The position numbers were made by a program, and so were the translations under genes. Below the pieces are notes generated by a model that was not told the origin of the DNA, made no database searches, and saw only the letters and a list, made by a program, of their open reading frames with translations. A DNA stretch of 11,235 nt. Origin: CAZJDM01 sp964544765. Lineage in GTDB: Bacteria > Bdellovibrionota_B > Oligoflexia > CAYFLR01. The number at the start of each line of letters is the position of its first letter. Within the stretch, counting starts at the first letter, position 1. The stretch lies in the NCBI GenBank assembly GCA_964544765.1, contig CAZJDM010000137.1, positions 1-11,235 on the forward strand, given 5' to 3'. Shown here in pieces: positions 1 to 6,256 of this stretch.

Positions 1-289
1 TAATTGTTGGCTTAGGTAAATACCCTACTACCATTTTTTCAATATTATATTTTTTAGCGACTTTTCTGCAGTTTTCTTCACCTCCCGCACTCCATAAATA
101 TATATCGATATTTTTTTCAGCCAGGTAATTCATGAGAGACAAAACCTGTTGATTAGGTTCACCATATTCGGTCACAATGGTCCCATCAATATCAACAAAG
201 ACTTTGGTTTTATCTTTTGCAGCAGTAATAATTCTATTAACATCTTTGAGTACTTTTGAGCTAATAGGGGGAGTTAATTTCTTATTCAT
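1..289 (-). CDS. HAD-superfamily phosphatase, small capless type (5' part, runs off left edge)
   Basis: Reading the minus strand from the ATG at 289-287 gives an open frame of 96 codons to the window edge. Visible HAD motifs in order are motif I VFVDIDGT (Asp33 as expected nucleophile, Asp35 as acid/base), motif II LWSAGG (Ser67), and motif III Lys93 in GYLPKPTI, where the motif IV aspartates would normally follow just past the edge. The short spacing between motifs I and II leaves no room for a C1 cap, so this is a small capless HAD phosphohydrolase; the substrate cannot be told. A ribosome site AAGGA (plus-strand 297-301) lies 7 bases before the ATG and supports this start. It is transcribed divergently from the lipoprotein gene at 384. 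A longer plus-strand frame starting at 177 overlaps it antisense and is not real upstream of 384. HAD membership is confident; the specific role is unknown. Confidence 0.85.
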   Translation of the reverse strand, partial: MNKKLTPPISSKVLKDVNRIITAAKDKTKVFVDIDGTIVTEYGEPNQQVLSLMNYLAEKNIDIYLWSAGGEENCRKVAKKYNIEKMVVGYLPKPTI

Positions 290-304
290 GTATTTTTCCT
301 TAGC

Positions 305-324
305 TTCGATATTGTTCGATATTG
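305..324. repeat. Perfect tandem 10-bp direct repeat in a divergent promoter region
   Basis: TTCGATATTG occurs twice, head to tail, at 305-314 and 315-324. The period of 10 bp is close to one helical turn, so both copies face the same side of the DNA. It sits between the HAD phosphatase start (289) and the divergent lipoprotein start (384). The second copy runs into the possible -35 box at 322-327. This could be an operator, but that is inference. Confidence 0.45.
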
Positions 325-349
325 CACATAACATGAAATATGGTATGAT
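322..349 (+). promoter_or_regulatory. Possible sigma-70-type promoter for the 384-1360 unit
   Basis: TTGCAC (322-327, 3 of 6 to consensus) and TATGAT (344-349, 5 of 6) are separated by 16 bases and lie 35-62 bases before the ATG at 384. The -10 box is good and the -35 weak. On the opposite strand a perfect TATAAT (plus-strand 352-357) could serve the HAD gene, though I see no convincing -35 for it. In such AT-rich DNA these matches are only suggestive. Confidence 0.35.
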
Positions 350-383
350 ACATTATAGTAATAAATTTAATAAGATAAATCTA

Positions 384-1130
384 ATGAAAACTCTATTATT
401 ATTTAAAGCATGTATCTTAGTTATTTTTCTCTCTTCTTGTATTTTTAAAAAGAAGTCAGGCTCGAATAAAGTAGAAAACAAACTATCCGACAAAACTATG
501 GATCAGGGTTTAATCAGCCGCAATTCCGCTGATGAACGAGAACTTCCACCTCCTCTCAAAGAGGCTTTTTCTAAAGCCTTAGAGCAAATAAAAAGAGAAT
601 TACATCCTGATAATAAAGAACTTATGCCTTTTGATTCATTTGCTTCTTTAGTGGAAGTTTATTGTCAAGTTCTTGAGGCACGTACTGATAAGAACGCGTA
701 TTATTCAGCTTCTTCTTCAGCTATTAGAGGCTTGGCAAGCTTAACCTGTAAATATAATGAAAAAGAAACTTATTTGAATAAAATATGTTATGACCAGATT
801 GTACAATATATGGATAAATATTTATTTGTATATTTCCCTCAGGATCATCACTGGGCCACTGAACCCATATTCTCATCTATCTTACAGTGTCATCCGAATG
901 CTGTAAGTATTTTATCACCTTTTTTGGAAGATATGGAAAAATCATTTACCCAGTACAACAATGCACAAAAAAAATTATCAGTAGCCTTTTTATTTAGAAT
1001 GTGTAATAAAAATAAACTAACTTCGCCTTGGAAAGGGCGCTTGAAAGTCCTTGAGGCTCCACTAAAAGATATAGCTGAAAAAGTAGCTAATGTTAAAGAA
1101 GTAATTACTTGTCTAAATAGCGATTCTTAA
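384..1130 (+). CDS. Hypothetical lipoprotein with six mature-part cysteines
   Basis: This 248-aa protein begins with a lipoprotein signal peptide: Lys2, a hydrophobic core, and lipobox LSSC with lipidated Cys19. Lys-rich residues follow at +3 to +5. The frame is open upstream to an ATG at 177, but that part is antisense to the HAD gene. The ATG at 384 puts the signal peptide exactly at the N-terminus, so it was chosen. There is no clear Shine-Dalgarno sequence. The mature part has a charged linker (about residues 20-55). A mostly alpha-helical-looking region (about 57-243) carries Cys94, 122, 135, 169, 207 and 243, which could form up to three disulfides in the periplasm. I recognise no family. 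The stop is 5 bases before the next gene, so the two are probably cotranscribed. Confidence is high for a lipoprotein gene and nil for function. Confidence 0.85.
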   Translation: MKTLLLFKACILVIFLSSCIFKKKSGSNKVENKLSDKTMDQGLISRNSADERELPPPLKEAFSKALEQIKRELHPDNKELMPFDSFASLVEVYCQVLEARTDKNAYYSASSSAIRGLASLTCKYNEKETYLNKICYDQIVQYMDKYLFVYFPQDHHWATEPIFSSILQCHPNAVSILSPFLEDMEKSFTQYNNAQKKLSVAFLFRMCNKNKLTSPWKGRLKVLEAPLKDIAEKVANVKEVITCLNSDS

Positions 1131-1135
1131 GTTTT

Positions 1136-1360
1136 ATGAAATGGATCGATGAACTCTCATGGGGAATAATAATACTATTTTGCTTAACCCTTGGTTTAGC
1201 TCCTTTCACACCTCCCCATTTGTATGAAAAGATCATTATGTTAAAGAAAGGTGCATTAATACGCCCAATAGATTGGTTCGATCTTTTCTTTCATGCTGTT
1301 CCCTGGCTTATTTTATTGCTTAAAATAATCATAACCGCTCGCAACAACTTAACCAATTAA
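1136..1360 (+). CDS. Small conserved two-helix inner-membrane protein (type often labelled 'RND transporter')
   Basis: This 74-aa protein has two predicted membrane helices (about residues 7-24 and 48-68). Between them is a conserved-looking stretch containing GLAPFTPPH, the loop EKIIMLKKG, and RPIDWFDLFFH before the second helix. From memory this pattern (LGLAPF.P.PH..EK..ML..G...RPID.FDL..H..PW.LL) matches a family of about 70-residue proteobacterial proteins. Databases often name it 'RND transporter', although it is far too small to be an RND pump. The true role is unknown; it may be an accessory membrane protein. The ATG is 5 bases after the upstream stop and has no Shine-Dalgarno sequence, which suggests translational coupling to the lipoprotein gene. 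A hairpin terminator follows directly. Confidence 0.8.
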   Translation: MKWIDELSWGIIILFCLTLGLAPFTPPHLYEKIIMLKKGALIRPIDWFDLFFHAVPWLILLLKIIITARNNLTN

Positions 1361-1363
1361 CTA

Positions 1364-1410
1364 ACCAGCTAATTTAACACTTACTTAAATGATTAGTTGG
1401 TATTTAGTTT
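1364..1410 (+). terminator. Hairpin terminator after the 384-1360 unit
   Basis: ACCAGCTA (1364-1371) pairs with TAGTTGGT (1394-1401) with one G-U pair, and ATTTAA (1372-1377) pairs with TTAAAT (1385-1390). The loop is 7 bases and a 3-base bulge (GAT) lies on the right arm. A T-rich run follows (1401-1418). It starts 4 bases after the stop of the small membrane protein. It has the architecture of a rho-independent terminator, but the stem is rather AT-rich. Confidence 0.6.
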
Positions 1411-1449
1411 ATTTCTTTATAAACATATTTATATTTTTTATTATTTTTT

Positions 1450-1510
1450 TATAATTTTTATTGATTAAATTTCTTTTAATTTATAAACTATCTCTCTTCC
1501 GGGGGTTTTA
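1450..1510 (+). promoter_or_regulatory. Possible promoter and ribosome site for the App1-like gene
   Basis: This is an extremely AT-rich leader. TTGATT (1461-1466) and TATAAA (1482-1487), 15 bases apart, form a possible promoter, and an isolated TATAAT lies at 1450-1455. Random matches are expected in such DNA. A GGGGG run (1501-1505) lies 5 bases before the GTG at 1511. It is the only G-rich stretch in the leader, so it likely acts as the Shine-Dalgarno sequence and favours the GTG over the ATG at codon 12. Confidence 0.3.
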
Positions 1511-2668
1511 GTGATAAAATACTTACTTTTAATCAATAATATAATGATATTTATTGCTATTTTTTCTTGTAGCTCCCCTTCCAATTTACCATATCAAACA
1601 AACCATGTTGCATACGATGATTTACCCGGTATTTTTCCCAATGAAACAGTAGAACTCTACCCTACCTATGCTTACTATTTGGATAAGGAGGATAAATGGA
1701 CTGTACATCTAGGAGGAAGGCTTTTCAAAACTCTTAAACCTTCTTTAGAAAAAACAGCCAGGATTAATAATTTTAAAGCAATATTTAATCTACCAGACTC
1801 AATTAGTCAAAACCCGATTTTCTTAGAAAGAGTGGAACCTTTTACAGTAAACACTTATCAATTTAGAAGAGTACCTGTTCATTTTTTGGGTAGAAATTAC
1901 GCGTTGGGTCTTAGTTCAAATAGTGGTTATTTCTATAATAAATACCCTTTGAGCCAGGATCTAAATAATTACTTAAACCCTAATCATACACTACTTCCAT
2001 GGATAAACTATCAAATAATAATAAGTCCATTCAATAATCGATCTCTCACCGGCTCTGTTATATTTATTCCCAGAACCGGTATTTCAATTATTTCTGATAT
2101 TGATAATACAATCAAAGATTGTAGATCCTCAAATAAACAGGAATTGATCCTAGACACCTTTAGTAAGCCATTTAAAGCTATACCTAACATGGCTGTGTTA
2201 TACCAAATATGGCAACAACAAAATATTGCTTTCCATTACATGTCTAGTTTTCCTTGGCAGTTATATCAGTCATTATCATCTTTTTTATACCGAAATGGCT
2301 TTCCTAAAGGAACCTTCCATCTGAGAAAATTCAAACTTAATGCTCATAGCCCTAAGAATATATTTCGCTTTCCTAGGAGAGCAAAAACCTTGGCCATTAA
2401 GAGAATCATAAAAGACTTCCCTTACCGTCAATTCATCTTAGTAGGCGATTCACAAAATCAAGATCCCGAAATATATGCAGATATAGCTAAAATGTATCCC
2501 TTGAATATTAAAATGATTTATATTAGGGATTTAAAATGCAATAAGGTAAGAACTTCAAAGCGCCACTCACAAATTTTTAAAGGAGTACCACCTAAAAAAT
2601 GGCTGATATTTGAGGACCCTGAAGAAATCGATACAAGTATAAATTTTATTAACTCACCGCTAAATTAG
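1511..2668 (+). CDS. App1/DUF2183-family phosphatidate phosphatase homologue, lipoprotein form
   Basis: This 385-aa protein starts at a GTG. Its N-terminus is a lipoprotein signal with lipobox IFSC (Cys20), so it should be anchored in the envelope. An N-terminal accessory region (about 45-185, with VELYPTYAYY and WTVHLGGRLF) precedes the catalytic domain (about 190-345). That domain carries the HAD-like motif SDIDNT (Asp196, Asp198, Thr200), Ser245 in YMSSFPWQLY, FPKGTFHLR (264-272), Lys292 in the AKTLAIKRII helix, and GDSQNQDPEIY (312-322), ending in IYIRDL. This order is that of the App1 catalytic domain, a Mg-dependent phosphatidate phosphatase in yeast. All expected catalytic residues are present. 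Lipid phosphate as substrate is inferred from the family. It has its own leader after the upstream terminator, and a 258-bp gap separates it from the large lipoprotein gene. Confidence 0.9.
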   Translation: MIKYLLLINNIMIFIAIFSCSSPSNLPYQTNHVAYDDLPGIFPNETVELYPTYAYYLDKEDKWTVHLGGRLFKTLKPSLEKTARINNFKAIFNLPDSISQNPIFLERVEPFTVNTYQFRRVPVHFLGRNYALGLSSNSGYFYNKYPLSQDLNNYLNPNHTLLPWINYQIIISPFNNRSLTGSVIFIPRTGISIISDIDNTIKDCRSSNKQELILDTFSKPFKAIPNMAVLYQIWQQQNIAFHYMSSFPWQLYQSLSSFLYRNGFPKGTFHLRKFKLNAHSPKNIFRFPRRAKTLAIKRIIKDFPYRQFILVGDSQNQDPEIYADIAKMYPLNIKMIYIRDLKCNKVRTSKRHSQIFKGVPPKKWLIFEDPEEIDTSINFINSPLN

Positions 2669-2685
2669 AAGAATATCACTACTTT

Positions 2686-2713
2686 TTGACAATCTACACC
2701 CGAGATATAGATT
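2686..2713 (+). promoter_or_regulatory. Possible sigma-70-type promoter for the giant lipoprotein pair
   Basis: A perfect TTGACA (2686-2691) is followed after 16 bases by TAGATT (2708-2713, 4 of 6 to TATAAT). It lies just after the App1-like stop codon and would give a leader of about 205 bases before the GTG at 2927. The leader is AT-rich. It holds a small inverted repeat, AAACTC/GAGTTT (about 2889-2902), and no recognised riboswitch. Confidence 0.4.
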
Positions 2714-2926
2714 ACAAGTAAAAAATTAAATTTACACGCGTCGTCGTTTTGAATCTTAACCTATTCATATATTAACAAAACTATCTAAATTTAAAGAAAA
2801 TCCATAATTATACCGTATAAGAAAGTATACAAATAGAATTCATGAAATTATGGTTTAAATACCTCCATAAATCATGGTCAAAAACAGAAACTCTGGAGTT
2901 TTAAGCCTATATAACCGAGGTTAGTT

Positions 2927-5900
2927 GTGCTAAAATACTTAATATTATTAACATTTTTATCTTCATTTACCATTAAATGCAAAATGGATGAAGGGGAATT
3001 ACCTATATCAAGACGAAAAAAAGTTACCAAAGAAACCAAACCATCCCATATTTATGAGGGAGAGGTAGTCGCACCAACTAATGACCAATTTAGTATGTAT
3101 GTTAGGCTAGATAATGGCCAACAATATCAATTATATGCTGATAAAATTACCTGGAAAGAAGGAGAAGAAACTCTAAAAACTGCCAAGCTGAAAGAGACGG
3201 TAAATAATAAACAGCATTTTAAACAAGAAGACGGCACATTGATGGTCATCTCTTATATAAGTCTTGAACAAATTAGAATGGATATACTGGATCAAGTATA
3301 CCACCTAAACAAAGAAGGTATAAAAACCGCCAATTTAATTGGACGGGTAATAGATAGTAACGCTGCTAACTTAGTAAACAACAAAGGTAATCTAGTTAAC
3401 TCTATTGATGACAAGAAAGTATGTTTAACACATACCTATACCGGCGAAATAATTTCTGCTGATATAGATGAAAATGGGCGCTGGTTAATAGAAAATCTTG
3501 ATACCAAGGTTAGTTATTCCGTCTCTGTTGGAAATTCCTGTGAAATTGAAGAAGACGAAGAAGCTGGCTTAGTTAACAATGTTGAAGGGCCTGATGCCGT
3601 TACTGAATTTACGCTAAATGACTCTCACAGCGACATAGGTAACCTTGCTATTACAGATTCCTATACCTTTAAAACCACTTTCACACCCGCAGATAAATAT
3701 ATATTCTCCTCAGAAGGAGCTACTTATAATGGCACCCTTTACATTGAAAATACCAGTAACATTCCAACCTCCGGCGCCACTTTTGAGATTTATTCTACTG
3801 ACCCAGGAGTAGAATTCACCCTACCCACAGCTAACAGAGTAATTGGTAGTTTAGCAGCTCACGAAGGTCTGGAGCTAAGCGTAAGTTTTACAGTAGAACC
3901 CTTTGCGGATGAAAGTAAAATTGTTGGGTTGATGGTTATTATCGAGGACAATAATGTAGCTCGTACTACCAGATGGGAAGACTATAATTATTTCAAGATA
4001 TGGGGATCTAAGTTTGACCTTAATATTAAATCAGCCATGGCCCTTGGAAGTTCCGCTAATATAGCCGGTCTGGTTATAGCCCGAAATCAGAATATAACAC
4101 CTATTGTTTTAGGAAGTTCAAATTCCAAAACGGTCTCTCTGCCTTGTGACACTGATTTCACTTATACCTTAGTCTTTGCCTGCACCAGTTATGATAGTGA
4201 GGGCAAATACGCACTAGGCGTAAACGTTTCTGCTTTGGCAGAGGATGAAAGTCTAGATGCTTTTAATGATACTACCGGTGATGAAACTGCCGGTGGCAAT
4301 ACGGACAATAATTCAAAAGAACACCGAACATCGGTCCCTTTTGGTGAAAGAATCAAGGGCTATGCCGGCCAAGGCGATTTAGATTTCTACGGCATAACAT
4401 GCAGTACAAACGATATGGGCGTTCAATTAAAATTAACAGAGGTAAAAACGGAAGCTGAAGTACCACAGGAAATCGCAGGAACTCCATTGGGAGACATGTT
4501 ACAAACAGAATTTATAACCCCAGAACTAATTAAATTTGTAGTAGCTAACTATGGGACCATATCTTCTGATAGTATGATAGGCAGACTAACCCACAACTAC
4601 GCCGGAAGCGGTTTAAATATTGAGTATGCGGGTAGCGGTGGAGCATGGGATGGTTTAGATATGAAATTTGGAGCCTTACCTCGCGACAGAACCCCTAAAT
4701 GCAGTTATGGTGGGCGCATAGAGAGTAATTACGGCACTTGCCAAGGAATGGATCAGTTCGTCAGAGTTATCAGATCAGATAACTTTGAGGGGGAATACGA
4801 GGAAGTAACCTATAACTTAGAATTAATAGATATCTATGGTTACCGCTATTTGGTTGAAAACCAATCTATGGAGGATCTAACCAGTACCACTCCAGAGAAT
4901 CCTATCACCTTTGAAAAACTGGATCCAATTTCTGAAGTAGAATTTACTGATGTACAACAAAATTACCTCTTACCAACAGGAACCGATAATTATATTGCTA
5001 TTGGTGTTTTACCAGCCAGATCAATCAAAGAAATTATTGAACATAAACCTATTTACGCCATAGGCTTTCCTCCATCTACAGATGAAGTAAACGTAGCTCC
5101 TATCCAAGTTGCCAAAGAAAACATTGAAGATGACCAATACTTTATTCCGGGAAGAGTTTATCAAATATATACTTCAGCAACTACCAAGCTAGTAATAAGA
5201 GGGGAACCCATAAACGCTAGCGAAGCATTTGGGTTTTTGCATGATGGACAGAACTTAATTCGAGTAGGTGACTATACCGTTGAAGAATACGTTGAAGCAG
5301 TCAGATCCATAGCTGGCATAAATGTATATAAGATACAATATCCCGGCGGTAATGTACTATGGGATTCTCTTCTTTCAGATGATGAATCCGCCTCAACTTC
5401 AATGAACGACGGATTCGGTTATATTGTTCACATAGCTGGCGCAAATTCTTTACCGATGCCTAACTATGACAGTTCCTTTCCGGCAGATTGGCCAGCAGAA
5501 ATTGACGTTTCATTAGATGTTGACGATAACAGCAAATTACAGTCTTTAATGGCCCAGTATGATGAAAGTACTTACGTGCATTATGGTGACCGACAAATGC
5601 TGAGCCATTATTATTTCACCTGTCCAACATCTCCTAGTCTTCGGGATTGTCTTTTTGATGAAACGGGCTATTTTGGTAGCGAACATATTAGATTGTTTAC
5701 TTTTGGCAGTAGTACTCAGATTACAGAAGGAGCCAAAGCAACAATTTTAAATAAATTATCATTACTTGATGATTTAGGCATATTCGATCTAAACGGTGAC
5801 GGGGAAGTACCCAATTTAGAAATGCTCGACTTTTGGCTGTATATCACCAACTCCCCTCCTTGGGACAGCCCGTCCGATGATGCTGAAGATGGAGAAAATG

Positions 5901-6181
5901 GTGAAGATAGTGGAGAAGGTGGAGATGATGCAAATAGCAACGATGATAGCTCGTCAGCAAGTGACGATGATATTCTTAGTAGCGAGGAAGAATATCCTAA
6001 TGCCACCAGAAGAACAATGGGAGAAATGAAAGAATATATAGACAATAATATTATCAGATTCAATATAACCATATCACCTATTGAATCTGATTCTTCATCA
6101 AACGAAGATGATGCATCCACCGATGAAGATGACACTACTATAGACGAAGACGATACGTCTACAACGGAAAATGATAACTAA
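2927..6181 (+). CDS. Giant lipoprotein A, tandem paralogue of 6257-9406, with EF-hand-like loop and acidic tail
   Basis: This 1084-aa protein begins at a GTG with GAGG (2917-2920) upstream. The signal peptide ends at TIKC (Cys18); Lys at -1 of a lipobox is unusual. It aligns with its neighbour over its whole length. Visible parts are: an N-terminal module (YEGEVVAPTN 43-52, KQHF 95-98); a beta-rich module with LIGRV and DENGRW..LDTKV (137-202), like carboxypeptidase-regulatory or prealbumin-type folds; a PPC-like stretch around GDLDFYGITC (483-492); GSGGAWDGLDMKFG (569-582); and an EF-hand loop DLNGDGEVPNLE (954-965) that meets the calcium consensus. An acidic Asp/Glu/Ser/Gly-rich insert (about 976-1021) and an acidic tail (1052-1084) are specific to this copy. 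Cysteines 166, 205, 407, 419, 492, 592, 605, 899 and 908 are all shared with copy B. An outer-surface or periplasmic role is likely; the function is unknown. Confidence 0.9.
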   Translation: MLKYLILLTFLSSFTIKCKMDEGELPISRRKKVTKETKPSHIYEGEVVAPTNDQFSMYVRLDNGQQYQLYADKITWKEGEETLKTAKLKETVNNKQHFKQEDGTLMVISYISLEQIRMDILDQVYHLNKEGIKTANLIGRVIDSNAANLVNNKGNLVNSIDDKKVCLTHTYTGEIISADIDENGRWLIENLDTKVSYSVSVGNSCEIEEDEEAGLVNNVEGPDAVTEFTLNDSHSDIGNLAITDSYTFKTTFTPADKYIFSSEGATYNGTLYIENTSNIPTSGATFEIYSTDPGVEFTLPTANRVIGSLAAHEGLELSVSFTVEPFADESKIVGLMVIIEDNNVARTTRWEDYNYFKIWGSKFDLNIKSAMALGSSANIAGLVIARNQNITPIVLGSSNSKTVSLPCDTDFTYTLVFACTSYDSEGKYALGVNVSALAEDESLDAFNDTTGDETAGGNTDNNSKEHRTSVPFGERIKGYAGQGDLDFYGITCSTNDMGVQLKLTEVKTEAEVPQEIAGTPLGDMLQTEFITPELIKFVVANYGTISSDSMIGRLTHNYAGSGLNIEYAGSGGAWDGLDMKFGALPRDRTPKCSYGGRIESNYGTCQGMDQFVRVIRSDNFEGEYEEVTYNLELIDIYGYRYLVENQSMEDLTSTTPENPITFEKLDPISEVEFTDVQQNYLLPTGTDNYIAIGVLPARSIKEIIEHKPIYAIGFPPSTDEVNVAPIQVAKENIEDDQYFIPGRVYQIYTSATTKLVIRGEPINASEAFGFLHDGQNLIRVGDYTVEEYVEAVRSIAGINVYKIQYPGGNVLWDSLLSDDESASTSMNDGFGYIVHIAGANSLPMPNYDSSFPADWPAEIDVSLDVDDNSKLQSLMAQYDESTYVHYGDRQMLSHYYFTCPTSPSLRDCLFDETGYFGSEHIRLFTFGSSTQITEGAKATILNKLSLLDDLGIFDLNGDGEVPNLEMLDFWLYITNSPPWDSPSDDAEDGENGEDSGEGGDDANSNDDSSSASDDDILSSEEEYPNATRRTMGEMKEYIDNNIIRFNITISPIESDSSSNEDDASTDEDDTTIDEDDTSTTENDN
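5786..5821 (+). other. EF-hand-type calcium-binding loop in giant lipoprotein A
   Basis: Residues 954-965 (DLNGDGEVPNLE) fit the 12-residue EF-hand loop: Asp1, Asn3, Asp5, Gly6, Val8 and Glu12. A hydrophobic helix-like segment precedes it (LSLLDDLGIF) and another follows (MLDFWLYIT), as in a dockerin or single EF-hand. Calcium binding is inferred. Confidence 0.6.
5873..6178 (+). repeat. Two acidic low-complexity tracts (GAT/GAA-rich) in giant lipoprotein A
   Basis: The first tract (about 5873-5990) encodes an Asp/Glu/Ser/Gly/Asn-rich insert, and the second (about 6080-6178) an acidic tail with the near-repeats DEDDTTI and DEDDTST. They flank the conserved YPNATRRTMGE segment. The neighbouring paralogue has only a short Ser/Thr/Asp stretch at the first site and ends before the second, so these look like later expansions. 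Confidence 0.7.
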
Positions 6182-6256
6182 AACTAATATTGAAAGGACT
6201 TTTTTAAACCCTAATAAATAAAATTCAATTACATCATTAAAGAAAAGGAGACAACC

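Noticed and set aside
177..383. Upstream 69 codons of the open frame that ends at 1130
   Set aside because: They lie antisense to the HAD phosphatase start and its promoter region, and the lipoprotein signal peptide begins exactly at the ATG at 384.
2842..2904. 20-codon frame with two Trp codons in the leader of giant lipoprotein A, as a possible attenuation leader peptide
   Set aside because: No ribosome site, no terminator/antiterminator pair, and no link of the downstream gene to amino acid synthesis.
5716..6135. Minus-strand 139-codon open frame, Ser-rich
   Set aside because: It is the mirror of the GAT/GAA-rich acidic tract of giant lipoprotein A; low complexity, no ribosome site.
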